Made by a program: the position numbers and the translations under genes
Shown: one piece after another, positions 32,583 to 44,017 of the stretch
Layout of the letters: each line of letters opens with the position of its first letter
Position numbering within the stretch: the stretch's first letter is position 1
The notes under the pieces: model-generated
The model's input: the letters and a program-made list of their open reading frames with translations, nothing else
Told to the model about the DNA's origin: nothing
The model's database searches: none
Assembly (NCBI RefSeq): GCF_024763615.1
Contig: NC_077224.1
Span: 71,124,712-71,188,711, forward strand
Direction of reading: 5' to 3'
From: Phlebotomus papatasi
Lineage: Eukaryota; Arthropoda; Insecta; Diptera; Psychodidae
DNA length: 64,000 nucleotides

Positions 32583-33385
32583 CATAATATCATTAAATCT
32601 AGAGATTTCAATAAGAAACAAATTATTTGCATTTTTAAACTCATGTGATATGAGAAAAAAGGATTGGCATTGTCAGATTTCGAACTGACGAATCGGGGGC
32701 CTCTCGATATTTCATTTTTCCACACGTTCTTGCATAGAGGCACTGAAGACTATTGGCAAGTTTTTTCCTAAAGAGAATTGACTTATCAGTCTAATATCTT
32801 TCGAAATCTTGTATTAAAAGCTATCTAAAAATACAGATTTCATAATGTTCGCCGAAATATTATAAGAATTACGAGCAAATTTGTTTAAGTCGTGGTGCAA
32901 TATCTGCAAAATTTTTACAAGGAAAACTAAAAAATAGCTTCACTTTTTGTTAGTCTTGATGTGCCCCTGGAGGACGCAACTTATGAGAATACCACTAAAA
33001 TTACCGAATTCTCTATTTTTAGTGGTACAAGTTGGACAATCAATGGTACCATTTGGACAGGGCTTTTTGCCTTGATAAATTTAGTACTTCATTTTTATTT
33101 GTATATTTTTAATTCTTTAGTTTTATAATTTGGTTCCTTGTGCTTAAAAACAAATTTTATACTGTATTTATCAAGAAAAAGGCCATGTCCAACTTGTACC
33201 GGCGAATTGTCCAACTTGTAACACTAATTCCAAATTATATCACTTTACCCTAAATAATATTATTAAATCAAGAGATTTCAATAAGAAATAAATTAATTGT
33301 ATTTTTAAACTCATGTGATATGAGAAAAAAGGATTGGCATTGTCAGATTTCGAACTGACGCAACGGACGCAACTTATGAGAATAC
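32583..33385. repeat. ~105-bp direct duplication flanking a MITE
   Basis: 32583-32692 and 33255-33360 share ...GAGATTTCAATAAGAAA, TTTTTAAACTCATGTGATAT, GGATTGGCATTGTCAGATTT. A further piece, CGCAACTTATGAGAATACCA, occurs at about 32977 and 33367. The copies lie on both sides of the GTGGTACAAGTTGGAC MITE. Confidence 0.7.
33015..33250. mobile_element. GTGGTACAAGTTGGAC MITE, copy 1
   Basis: Nearly identical to 62797-63044 over 230 bp; inner inverse motifs GGTACAAGTTGGAC / GTCCAACTTGTA. The right end CACTTTACCC-TA is intact; the left terminal GGGTAAA is missing. Confidence 0.8.
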
Positions 33386-33504
33386 CACAAGAATTACCGA
33401 ATTCTCTACAGTTTTTTTTTAATAGGCCCTCCAGAAAAATTGAATCTTGACCTTTGTAAATTGGAAATTAAAATATTTTTCGGTTGGACAAAATATTCAT
33501 CTCC

Positions 33505-33714
33505 CAGTGAGCACACCTAGCTGAAAAAGCACCGTTTTCAGTGTATTTTAGCTGAAACGATCAGCAAATTTTTGATCAGCAAAATCAGCAAACGATCAGC
33601 TAGAGTCAGCAGTTCTCAAACAAAAAGTGCTAACCCAATATGTGGAAATGGTATTGCCTCGCGAGTGTCGTGTTTTCAGCGGAATTCAAATAGCATTTGG
33701 TGCTCGCTTTGACG
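33505..33714. mobile_element. CAGTGAGCAC MITE, copy 1
   Basis: Starts CAGTGAGCACACCTAGCTG and contains five AATCAGC/GATCAGC repeats and a CTCGCGA phrase that also occurs in 46524-46720. The right end (GGTGCTCGCTTTG) is degraded. Confidence 0.55.
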
Positions 33715-35528
33715 AGAACGCAGTTGTACTAAAGTATACACTTTAAATATTTAATTTCATGCAGAACTAAACAACCAAAAGTTGTTTTAATGACTAATTG
33801 ATATGCTACTTGTCCGTTTTTTAGTAAAATTTGCAAAAAAAAAATCATAACTTATAATAGGAAATATTTTTAGTACATCTATGTACTAAATGCCTTAGCA
33901 TTGAAAATTTAACTATTTTATTAATTGACCACGAATATTTACAATAAATCTTTACTTTTTTCCTGTAAATTTTGAAGGTTTCAGGAATGAGTTTATTTTT
34001 AGTACATGTGCTAAACAATTAAATGTTACGCAAATGCAAAAAATTTTCATTGTGATTTATAAGATTTTCAATTCACTTTTTTTCTAAATGATTTTTCAAA
34101 TAAAAACTTTCAGGACGTAAAGTTTTGTATAAAAGTTCCTTTTTATTATGGTCATCAACTGAAAGTAATTTCAATGCAAATGTAGGAGACTTTCATTAAA
34201 AACTGCTTATACCATTGAAAAGTTTTCTCCACCGTAGGTACACTGGTTCTTTCAAAAAAAAAAAAAGAGAGCCAATATTGCTAACAATTTCAATTGAGAA
34301 AGGATTCTGCTTTTCAAATTAGAACGTAATTCTACTTTTCAGTGAATTATTTCCCAAGGGAGACATTGAATAATGTGCGATAAATACAATTTTCCACTGA
34401 ATTTTATGAACTTTTACAATTGACACACTTTTGCATGGAAAATAGAGGAAAAATACGCAGGAATGAACAGGAATAAAAACAAATGAAATTTCCACCAAAA
34501 TGTTCTCTTGGGCAGTATAAAAGGTTATATCTGTATAGTTCTTTTGGATCCAATGTATTGTCAGGGGGTGCAGAGAAAAAAAGCATTGGACCAATTGTTT
34601 ACATGTACATGAATTGTTCATCCCTGAAGCTCATCTATATTTTTCTTTTTTATCTTTCACTTTTCCTCTATTTCCATCCGAGATTTTCCTCTCGCGCGCA
34701 GTGTTTAAAAATAGCCCCAACAACGATTTTTCTTTCTCCCTCACACCAATTGGTTTTTCCAATTGGGGACGGGGGAGAGGGTCAGTAGATCTGGGGGGAT
34801 TTTTCGATGATGATCTGTGTAGAAGAATGAGGTGTGTATATTTTCCCAACACAACTCAGTTAATTTTCGCGTCTGACGAGACAATTTTGCTCCACTTTGG
34901 CTGAGACAAAAAAATATTGCATGGTGAGTCAGTTTTGGGATTTACTCTGGGATTGACGTGTAAATTTCCTTCCTGCCTTGGAGATCATTTGTTGATTAAT
35001 TGTTTGTGCAAAAAGAATAAATGTAGAATTTTTACAGATTTTTTTTATTGGGTGAAAATTCAAAGAGAATGGCAATGGATTATGTTGACTAATTAATTTG
35101 TGAAAAGCTGAAAAAGACAATAAAGAAAAATTGTTGGTGAAAAGTGAAATATTTATTTTTTGAGGAAAAAAAATGAGAAGAAGGAGGAAATATAAAGGAG
35201 TGTCACTGGAGGAATTTTCCACAAAAAGAGCAAAAATTTCCTCTTTGTTTTTTACCTTGTGTGTTTAGCAAATAATACAAGGAAAAATAGAGGAAGATTG
35301 TGAAGAATTCTGTGGAATTTATTCTTGGTGCCTTTAAGAATTTGTTTTTCTAAAAAAAAAAAAAATATTAAAGATACAGTGCTTAAAAGAGATCTTTCTA
35401 CATCATATTTTTCAACTGAGGGTGTGTCAGTGAAAAATGGTCCAGTGAAAGTGAATTTTTTTCAAGCAAAACTTTACTGTATACTATCTTATTCCCAAAA
35501 AAATACTTCCACCCTCAATCCCAAAATA
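33715..35528. other. dlg1: dlg1 intron upstream of a possible first exon
   Basis: No repeat copy recognised. A (ATTGG)-rich G/C island lies at about 34745-34800. Several frames of 90-100 codons overlap on both strands here without domains; none is called. Confidence 0.45.
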
Positions 35529-35681
35529 ATGATTGATTGGGTGTCAATTGTAAGACATTCAAGGCGTCGATTCTCCAATTATGTGGGTGCAAGGGCTCCA
35601 TTGAGGATTAAGAAACGTCGGAGAACACCCACAGCATCACCCACAAATGATCGAGCACAGTATTCATGCTGTTGCACTCAT
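35529..35681 (+). CDS. dlg1: Candidate alternative first coding exon of dlg1
   Basis: ATG at 35529 opens 51 codons, MIDWVSIVRHSRRRFSNYVG, then a basic stretch with RIKKRRR, then AQYSCCCTH, ending CAT|GTAAGA, a consensus donor in phase 0. Joined to the phase-0 acceptor of the 40603 exon it would give a Dlg isoform without L27 and with a basic, cysteine-ending head. It is the first ATG in a frame open since 35325. The segment is richer in C and G than its flanks and shows no repeat copy in the window. In vertebrate DLG4 and DLG2, alternative heads with palmitoylated cysteines replace L27; whether CCC plays that role here is conjecture. I do not recognise the peptide, and a chance frame is possible. 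Confidence 0.4.
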
Positions 35682-36151
35682 GTAAGAAAACCTAATATTA
35701 CCAAAAACTCCCAAAATATCAAATTTTACCCCAATTATTCCCACCGTCTTCCCCCCGAGGAAATTACACGGCTCTTTGTACCCACCCTCATTGATACTCT
35801 TCAATTAATGAGATTATTTTGAATTTACCACAAAATTATAGCTTTTGCTTGTTTATGCAAAACTGATTCATATCTTCCATATGCTTTTTTTCTGGCTCCT
35901 CGAGCAATTTTATCTATGGCTTAACGCAACAATTAGCACGTTTTATATGAGAAGATTTGGTAAACAAAATTCTTGGAAGAGATGTACTCTAGGAATACTT
36001 TCAAACCAGGCTTTACGTATCTTCTGAGATTCTGTTTTATTTAATTAAATTTGCGTTTTAACCTTTGATTTTATCTTTCAAGGCAAATAATATAATTTTC
36101 ATTACTCCTAAAAAATCACCAAAAAACAAACAGTAAAAAAATGGTCAGTTA
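35682..36151. other. dlg1: dlg1 intron, nothing seen
   Basis: AT-rich sequence between the possible first exon and the first of four related MITEs. Confidence 0.4.
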
Positions 36152-36661
36152 AGCCTCTGATACACCTTTTAGATTAGAAAAATTTCGTGAAATCAAAATT
36201 CACACCCCTTTCTTTCTCAAACGTTTCGCATATGTCTATTTCATTTCTTCACTGAGGGAAATTCGAAAAAGTTGAAATAACATTCCGGAAATGTTAATTT
36301 TACCCTGCAGTATTGATCCGAAATCGGTGTAAATATTATGCTTTTTAGGTGTATTAGGGGTTAAAGTTACCCTTTTAAATGTTATTTTTACCCTTAAAAA
36401 GGTGTAAAATTAACATTTAAAAATGTTGATATTTTTTTACACCTAAAAAGTGTTAAAGTTATAAGGAAAAAAAGTTAATCGCACCCCCGTTTTTTTCTCA
36501 GTGTTCGCTTTCAAAATTAGATTGAACTAAATTGAATTTGTTATGACGTTAAAAAAGAAAAAAATCGAAAAGAGTGGAACAGCCATATGCAAAGCTTTTG
36601 AGAAAGAAAGTGATCTGAATTTCGACGAAATTTTTCTGTTCTAAATTGTGTGCTAGAGCCA
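36152..36661. mobile_element. TGGCTCC-type palindromic MITE, copy 1, with nested MITE
   Basis: The arms (36152-36249 and 36504-36661) match 37304-37563: TTTTAGATTAG(A/G)AAA near the left, TTTCGACGAAATTTT...TAGAGCCA at the right. A CACTGAGA MITE (36250-36503) sits in the centre. Confidence 0.72.
36250..36503 (-). mobile_element. CACTGAGA MITE, copy 3
   Basis: 254 bp, ends CACTGAGGGAAATTCG and TTTTTTCTCAGTG. Same orientation as copy 1, nested inside another MITE. Confidence 0.87.
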
Positions 36662-36730
36662 ATAAAACTTACATTCGGTCAGTAGAAAGTTAAATTTGAT
36701 CACCAAAAATTGAAAATTGGTTAGTAATTA

Positions 36731-36895
36731 CCCTGACACATTTTTTAGATTAGGAAATTTTCGTGAAATCAAAATTCACATCATTTTCTTTCTCAAACAT
36801 TTTCCATAGTCTATCTAATTTTGACACCCAAAATTGGATTAAACTAAATTGAATTTAATATGACATTTAAAAGACGAAAAAAGTGAGACTTAATG
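36731..36895. mobile_element. TGGCTCC-type MITE, copy 2 (right end lost)
   Basis: Begins CCCTGACACATTTTTTAGAT after TTA and follows the family as far as the centre (AAACTAAATTGAATTTAATA); the right arm is missing. Confidence 0.6.
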
Positions 36896-37303
36896 CTAAA
36901 CTAACTTACTAACCGATAAATCTATATCTGTTAGCTTAAGTGTCAATGACAATTTCTTACGTGTTCTTAAACTATTTAATGTGACATTCTTGAAAGAAAT
37001 GTGACTGTTTGTAAATAAATGTCTATTTTAGCTACGAAAAGAGCAATTATCGTTTAAATTTTTCAGGATCGAGAGTCGATACTATTCAAAATAAGTTATC
37101 ATGTCACCCCTGATCCAAAAGTTGTACTGGATGTAAAAAATAAAATTTTGTCAATACAATATTAAATTTTGAAATATAACCGGCGCTAGTACATCATTTC
37201 AATTTAGTGAAATTCAATCGATTGAAATTTTACCTCTTACTCCTTCAAAGGTGTGATCAGGTAATTTTCTCTTTCTATCAAATGAAAATTGAATTTGATA
37301 TTA

Positions 37304-37563
37304 TGGCTCCGGTACACAGTCTAGATCAAGAAAATTTCATGAAGTCGAAATTGGAATCCTTTTCTTTCTCACATGCTTTGCATATGTCTATTTCATTCTC
37401 TCGCACTCTTCTTCTTCTTTTAAACATCACTCAATTGAATTTAGCTCAATCGAATTTGGTATGCGAAAGAATGAGATAGTCATATGCAAAACACGTGAGA
37501 TAGAATGGTATTCGAATTTCGACTTCATGAAATTTTCCTGATCTAAAAGGTGTGCCGAAGTCA
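37304..37563. mobile_element. TGGCTCC-type MITE, copy 3 (complete)
   Basis: 260 bp, TGGCTCCGGTACACAGTCTA to inverse TGACTTCGGCACACC, flanked by TTA on both sides (37301-37303 and 37564-37566), a Harbinger-like 3-bp target. Each arm holds TTTCATGAAGTCGAAATT or its inverse. The + strand frame at 37207-37479 is read through it and is not a gene. Confidence 0.78.
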
Positions 37564-38037
37564 TTAAAAATTAAATTAAATTTCAATTTCCATTTGACAG
37601 TAAGAGACATCTAATTTCACTTTGAAAGGATAAGAGATAAAAATTCAGTCGAATGAATTCCACTAAATTGAAATGGTATTTTCTGCTCTGTTACCCAAAT
37701 GTTAGATTTACCTGTCTTTTCCTGTCAAATTGAAATTTAAATTAATTTTCTAGTGACAAATACAAATAAACTCAACACTAGACTTAAATGAGGAAATTTT
37801 GTTTTTGAATCTTTTATTCTGAAATAGTTAGTAATGTCTTTTTTGTGTTGGAAAAGGGAAATTCAGTGCGACTTTCAACTAAGAACAGTGTGAGAAAATT
37901 TGACAAACTCATATTGACATTTCCTGATAACGCAAAGAGTCTTACTAAATTGAAATTTAAATTTACTAAATCGAAAATGTGTGAGTGAGGCATGAAAATT
38001 AAATTTGGACAGGAAAATTTTAAATTTCTATTAGTTA

Positions 38038-38270
38038 TGGCCCTGGCGTATTTATTAGGTCAGGAAAATTTCATGCAATCGAAATTCATGTCATTTTCTT
38101 TCTTAAATGTTTTGCATATTGTTTTTGCACTTGTTGACACTCAAAATTGTACTGAACTAAATTGAATTTGGTGTGATATATAAAAGAAGAAGAAGAGTGG
38201 TCTGAGGAAGAAAAGGATGTGAATTTCGATTTCATGAAAGTTTCTTAATCTAAAAGGTATGCTGGAGCCA
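38038..38270. mobile_element. TGGCTCC-type MITE, copy 4
   Basis: TGGCCCTGGCGTATT to TATGCTGGAGCCA, preceded by TTA and followed by TTT. 233 bp, same arms as copy 3. Confidence 0.75.
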
Positions 38271-38838
38271 TTTAGGATTCTAAAATTATTGCAGTTAAAA
38301 TGTAAACTTTTTTTCCAGCATTTTTATGAATAATGTTTCTGCTTCTAAGGTTCTAAATTACGCGAAGATCAATTTTGATTTTTTGCTGTCTAAATTGGGT
38401 TCATTTTATTATATGTATGAACTAAAATAATATGTACATCAAAAATTGCATACACCTGTATGACAGGACTTTTTTCTGGACCAGAGAAAATTCTTGTCGA
38501 ATGGTAGTTCATTATGCAATTAAGCGGTTAATTTTCGATGGGAAATGGGCCGAAAACCATAAAATATGTGACTAAGTGCAGCGTATGGTTATTTCAGTGG
38601 AAATCTACCAAAATTGAAAGAGAAATGACTATTTGATAAAATTTTGAAGAGCTCTTGTAACTTGTTCCAATTTTTTTTCTACTTTAATTGGTCATTAGGG
38701 AACTTTAGGGGTTTTTAGTTAACTATAAAACATTTATTTAAACTCCGTAGGGGAACGTGGGGCAATATCATGAACATTACTATTTCATCTATTTCATGCA
38801 TCTTTTCGAAACGAATTTGCTTATTTTTGCATACACTG

Positions 38839-39016
38839 CACTGGTAAAATTAAAAGAATCAAATTGATCCAAATTTGATCCTTTTGGAAATGATGAATCA
38901 AACTAACATGTTCTATTCTGATAAATGTGCATTCAAAGTTTGAAACGTGATTCATCCTTTGCAAAAGGATCAAATTTGGATCAATTTGATCCTTTTTTTT
39001 ACCCTTTTTACCAGTG
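38839..39016. mobile_element. CACTGGTAAAA MITE, copy 2 (uninterrupted)
   Basis: 178 bp, CACTGGTAAAATTAAAAG to TTTTACCAGTG. The palindromic arms hold GGATCAAATTTGGATCAA. It retains a single CTGATAAATGTGCATT at the position where copy 1 carries a SINE. Confidence 0.82.
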
Positions 39017-39188
39017 TATAACAGTGGGAGCTTTTCAAATCTAAATCTCTCAAAATTCAAACGACGCGACGGTTTAATTCAAAATTCCAAATGTGGGATC
39101 GTATTAAAAAAAAATCGTGTTGAGGACGATTGAGCACAATTTCTCTGCTACTTCCTGAATATTTTCAGACATTTTTAATTCTAAACTA

Positions 39189-39469
39189 AATAATAATAAT
39201 ATTAATAATAATAATAATGCTGGCACAACATTCCATGAAGGAACAAGGCCTTCCCGCAAGGGGATTTCTAGACATGCATTATTATTTTTTTCTTGTACGG
39301 GATGAGGTTGTCAGTCCCATGTCCGTGGAATCAAGTGCAGTGAAGCTCACTGGATGCAATCCGAACACCTTTAACGCCAGAAAAATTCCTGGTGACCTAA
39401 AGGGAATTCGAACCCAGGACACTTGCATCATAGAGCGAGTGCTCTACCACTTGACCCATTGAGTGCTCC
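39189..39469 (-). mobile_element. tRNA-derived SINE (family 2), copy 1
   Basis: Read on the minus strand from 39469: GGAGCACTCAATGGG, box A GTGGTAGAGCACTC, box B GGGTTCGAATTCC, then a body with ATGGGACTGACAACC, CTTGCGGGAAGGCC, and an (ATT)n tail at 39189-39219. The head resembles a tRNA but cannot fold past the B box, so it is a SINE. Other copies at 48755-49027 and 54424-54540. Confidence 0.85.
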
Positions 39470-39802
39470 AAGACCTTCATAGCTTGATCATAAAACTGTC
39501 AAAAATGAATATAAAATCCGCATAGCGGAAGCATAAAATAGTAAAATTTGTATGTAAAACCCGCACAACTTCAGCATAAGGCCGAAGAATTTGCCTTTAA
39601 AACCAGTACAGATCAAGAATTTAACGATCTAAGATAGTATTACCAAAACGTGTAGCATAAGCTTAACCAAAAAAACGGAAAACTAAATAAGTCACCATAA
39701 AGATTTGTGAGAAAGTACAGGCATTTGATTCAAACTTCAATTTGTCATTCATTTGAAAAATGTCATTCATATCCCCCAAGCGTTCGAATTCGGAAGAATG
39801 TA

Positions 39803-40016
39803 GGGAAAGGTGGCCTGCCTTTGAATGCAGAACACTTTGAATATTTCAATTTTTCTCTTATTTTCGAAAACAAAAACCCTATTCTCTAAACCTTAGTTAA
39901 TACAACTAACTATTTTCTATTAATTTCGATTAACAAAATATAATTTTTGCTTTGGGAAATAAGAGAAAAAAATAAATGTTCAAACGCTGCCACATTCAAA
40001 GGCAGGCCACTTTCCC
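39803..40016. mobile_element. MITE with GGGAAAG(G)TGGCCTGCC ends
   Basis: Inverted ends of about 25 bp (GGGAAAGGTGGCCTGCCTTT, continuing GAATG), with TA before the left end. 214 bp, no coding. 40017-40602 is AT-rich intron. Confidence 0.72.
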
Positions 40017-40602
40017 TTACTGTAATACTTTTACATACTATACAAAGAAATTTATGCCAATATTTGACAATCCAGATGCGTAGGCCACTTTATAGGCCAA
40101 TATTTTTTTTTCCATCCCTGCAATGTTGTTAATCCCTGGACCCCCTGTAATTCCTTCCCTTGTTATTACTATCAATCAACTATTCCGGTTGCATATTGAC
40201 GAGGCTATAACATTTTCCTGTAACGCTTAAATTTTCAAAAGATTCACACTTTAAGGTTAGTATCATAACACAGTAAAATTACAGAAAATTAATGTTAAAG
40301 AACTTTTATTATTGTATGAATAATTTATGATATACATTTAAAATTTCGCTATGCAAATGAACCAAAGTTTTTGCATTATAACAATAGTGGAAATTTGACG
40401 AGATGTTTTACTTAATAGGTTTACATTAAAATTATTTCAAAAATTTATGTATCATAATAAAGTACAAATGAATTAGATTATTGCTCTTGTTGTACTTAAA
40501 AAGAGTAAATGAATAACATGAACTACACGAAGATGATGGCAATTTTCTAAAAAAAAAAGCCATTGGAATTTAGTTAAATTGATTATTTTTTGTTCTTTGC
40601 AG

Positions 40603-40758
40603 AATCAGCAACGATTCCGAGGCAATGAGGAAGTTCAGCAATCTGAAAAGAAGGAGAGTGAAAAGCAAGCACCTCCATCATCATCCTTGGCAGGAGCCAC
40701 TGACAAGGAACACCAACAACCTGTTGGACGAAAATCCGAATCACCTTCAAAGTATTTG
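40603..40758 (+). CDS. dlg1: dlg1 linker exon after L27 (NQQRFRG...)
   Basis: Bounded by TTCTTTGCAG and TTG|GTAAGT, 52 codons, phase 0 at both ends: NQQRFRGNEEVQQSEKKESE, then KQAPPSSSLAGATDKEHQQP, then VGRKSESPSKYL. In fly Dlg the residues after the L27 half (...KIAD) start with NQR and run into a polar, low-complexity linker before PDZ1; this exon fits that place directly after the exon at 5799-5920. It is rich in Gln, Ser, Glu and Lys and is probably unstructured. The acceptor is also compatible with the candidate exons at 11666-11752 and 35529-35681. PDZ1 (family motif DSWLYEDIQLERG) is not in the window and must follow beyond 64000. Confidence 0.85.
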
Positions 40759-41207
40759 GTAAGTTTTTTTTTATTGTCTTTAGCACAATTTTGTTCTCAA
40801 GCATGGAGTTTCCTTTTATATTTTATTCATTGTTTTTTTTCTCATTCACATGAGTTTTCTTTTTATTTTTCTGAACATTTTCCATGAAATAATAATATTT
40901 GAGAACCCAAAGGACTAGTAGACGAAACGTTGTGTGAGTGGGTGGTTTTGTCTTGAGGGTGAATTGCAAGAAAAAAAAAGGGAGGAAATGACAGTGAAAG
41001 TGAATTCCAAAGTGAAATCGATTGATTGGAATTTGTGGAATTTCATTGAAAAGTATTTCTCGAGTTGTTGTAGCACTGACTTTCCCAGCTGAAACTTTAA
41101 AAAGAGTTAGGTATTTTCTGCCAAAATAAGAAATTTTCAATTTATGAATTACAGTTTATTGACACTTTATGTTTTTTTTTAAATTTAAATTGTAAATTTT
41201 GACCTAA
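40759..41207. other. dlg1: dlg1 intron, nothing seen
   Basis: T-rich sequence after the donor, then ordinary intron; no repeat copy or exon found. Confidence 0.5.
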
Positions 41208-41330
41208 GCCCAACCCACAATAACTTTTGTTTAGTAAACATGTTTTTGACATTTCAATGAGAGTGAGTGAGATCAAGATCTAGTCATCTCGCTCTCTCTC
41301 ATAGGAAATATTTCAATTTGTGTTAAAAAG
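41208..41330. mobile_element. GCCCAACGCACAATAAC fold-back MITE, copy 1 (right arm eroded)
   Basis: The left arm CACAATAACTTTTGTTTAG...AAACATGTTTTTGACATTTC and centre GTGAGTGAGATC...CATCTCGCTC match the complete copies at 50068-50218 and 60281-60424. Confidence 0.7.
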
Positions 41331-41358
41331 GGACAGATAATCCTAACCGGCTTATGTA

Positions 41359-43148
41359 GGTGAGATTCTTAACGTGAGCTAACTCGGAGTGCATGCAAAT
41401 TCGATTTGATACTGAAGTAGGGAGACGCCATTCAGTTATCTTGAACCAAATTCGTGAAATTATACAAGTTTTGTATTTGAACCAAAATGTCAAGGATTTG
41501 GATGAACTGACAGAAAAGTGATATATGGGTGAAATGTAGACCAGAATGTTCTCTATAATTTTCCCATAGAACATGATCTCATCGATTACTCAGAAGCCAA
41601 GATAAGCGAGGTTTTTTGTTTCTTAACTCGTTTTTTTCATCCAGAGTGCCCCAAGTAGTCATTTGTTGAACTTCAACTAAATCAAAGAATTGTTGTATTT
41701 TGCGGGACTTTCCATTTAAACCCCTATTTTAAGTGTCTTGGTGGAGTAGAGGCAGTCAAATTGGCATCTGAGTGATTTCAAAGCGTTATTATGGGAAAAA
41801 TCAATTTTTTCACACTTAAACGGCAAAATCGGAGTGATAGCGTAGTCTGAGCGGAAAATGATGTATGGACGAAATGTAGAGAAAAATGTGCTCTACAATT
41901 ATGTTGAAGTAATCATCAAAATCGGTTCAGCGACAGTCGAGATAATTGAGGTTATGTGATATTGAAATTGGTTTTTCGACTGTGGCGCCCCTGGTGTTGG
42001 TCCCACGAAGTTCAAACATTCTAGAAAGTTGTAGCATTTGGTGAGATCTTTCGTTTAAGCCCTCATTCATCAAAATCGGTCACATAGAACCGGAGATATG
42101 ATTTTTTGAATTTTGTGAACTTTGACCCCTCATATCTCCGGTTCTATTGAAACCACAGCGCGCATACGCACCATTTTGGAAACGTCCTAGACTGGACTAC
42201 AACATACTAAAATTTCATTAACTTGCACAATGCCGTTTTTGAGAAAAGTGACTTTGAATTTCGATGAATTTTGACGCTATCACAGCGCCACCTGTGGTGA
42301 CTTTTTGAACTTCCATCTGAAAGTGCTCATCGAGACGAAACCAAAAAGGTAAAATTTAGGTCGCTATGTTAATTAGAACCGGAGATAGAGGCCGGTCAAT
42401 GTTCGAACTTTGACCCCTTATAGCTCGGGTCAGGGGTTATGGATCGACTTAAGGTTTTTTTTGTTTGATAGGTATAATCAACGGCTACAACATACTAAAT
42501 TTTCAGCCTGATGCACAATGGAATTTTTGAGTTATTTAACTTTTAAGATTAAAAAATTTTCTTTTTAAAAAAAGCGCCCCTAGCGGTGGTTTTATGAACT
42601 TGCGATGTTAGAAGGGAAAGTGGCATTTCACGAGAGCTTTCCAAAAAGCCCTCACTTTTTAAATTCTGACAATTAGAACCGGAGTTATGGCCATTTTAAG
42701 AAATTTTTTTTGGACCCTTATAGCTCGGGTCAGGGGGGTCGGGGGACCTTAAGTCTGGTATTGATGGAAAGCTCTAAGGCCCAGCTATAACATACTAAAA
42801 TTTGAGTCCGCTGAATGCCATAGGGGCGGAGCTATTGAGAAAACAAAAAAAGGGGAGTCTTCAAAATGGCGGAAGGAGGGGTGGGGGGTGGGGCGTCTAT
42901 GCACCAAGTTGCAATTTTCACCCGATATATAACCTTTGCCGAAAACCGCAAGTCGATATCTTTTTTAGTTTAGGAGCTATTAAGCTCCAAAGAGCGGCCG
43001 GCCGGCCGGCCGGCCGGGAACGTAAATTAGCCACATATATATTCGTGATCAGGAAGTGCTGAAACACATTTTGGCCAAATTTGAGGTCGATCGGACGACA
43101 TGAAATTTTGTTAGGATTATAGTAGGTGAGATTGTTAAGAATCTCACC
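41359..43148. mobile_element. 1.8-kb element with GGTGAGATTCTTAAC ends
   Basis: Inverted ends of 15 bp with TA on both sides (41357-41358 and 43149-43150). The interior repeats phrases such as GAACCGGAGATA, TTATAGCTCGGGTCAGGGG and ACAACATACTAAAATTTCA three to four times with drift, and holds a (GGCC)n run at 42993-43016. Unlike the rest of the window it has G/C-rich stretches. No protein frame is credible. Its right end abuts the pogo-type element at 43154. Confidence 0.6.
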
Positions 43149-43615
43149 TAATACAGTGGGACCTCGATAGAGTCAATTAATTATTTCCAGGCCTGTTGAC
43201 CGCATTGGATTCGTTGACTCTATCGGAGTCCGAAAAAAATCAATTAAAATGTGAAATTTTGATAGAAAGGGGTATTATTTTATGTTTGTACTAGATCATT
43301 TATAAATTCAACACGATAGTCGAATATTATTTAATTAACCCATAAAATCTACAACATCTAGCCCAAAAAGGTTGTATATTTAGGCAAAAGTTTAGATTAA
43401 GGAATGATTTTACGGAATGTTTTTATTATTAGTAAACACCTTAAGTATAAATTACTCTCTTTGTGGTAATATTGAGATCACCCACGATGTTAAAAAAGGA
43501 AATGGTGGCTTAGTGTTTTTCAGTTGTTTTTTTTTTTTGAAGAGCTCCAGTATATATTTAATTATTGAGAATTATGATGCAATTAATATTATTACTAGAT
43601 TTTTTTCAAACCTTT

Positions 43616-43758
43616 TAAGACCTCTACACATTGCAAGCAATTTTTGTCAAAAATTGCTTTTTTGAAGGAAATTGTTTACGTTGCTGTAGATAAAAACGTC
43701 AAATTTTTGTCAAAAATGCAATTTTTGATGAAAATTGCTCCCAATGTGTAGACACCTT
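43616..43758. mobile_element. CCTCTACACA MITE, copy 2
   Basis: AGACCTCTACACATTG at the left, inverse AGGTGTCTACACATTG at the right; TTTTTGTCAAAAATTGC and variants inside. Related to 25824-25948. Confidence 0.72.
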
Positions 43759-43783
43759 TAGTGAATAAAAGAAGAGACTCATA

Positions 43784-44017
43784 CAGTAGACTCTCACTCA
43801 ATCGGCTATTTCTCAATCGGGCGTCAAATTTTGTTGACAGTTTTCACGCTTAATTATGAAGCTAATTCACTCAAATTCGCTGTAGTTCTTCCTATTTTAT
43901 CGTGATTCTTTATAATTGAGCACTTTTTGTGGAATTTACAAAGGCTTTGACGCTAAATTCTATCGCTAAACCGGATGACATTTTGCCCCATATTCCCGAT
44001 TGAGAGAGAGTCTACTG
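43784..44017. mobile_element. CAGTAGACTCT MITE, copy 2
   Basis: 234 bp with TA on both sides, inverted relative to 2701-2934; carries TTGTTGACAGTTTTCACG and TTTATCGTGATTCTTTATAA shared with it. Confidence 0.85.

Noticed and set aside
39400..39469. Possible tRNA gene on the minus strand
   Set aside because: Same tRNA-like head occurs at 48960 and 54480 with a SINE body and an (ATT)n tail; the cloverleaf does not close.
42802..43062. 86-codon frame with a GRPAGR stretch
   Set aside because: Produced by the GGCC run inside a repeat; no support as a gene.
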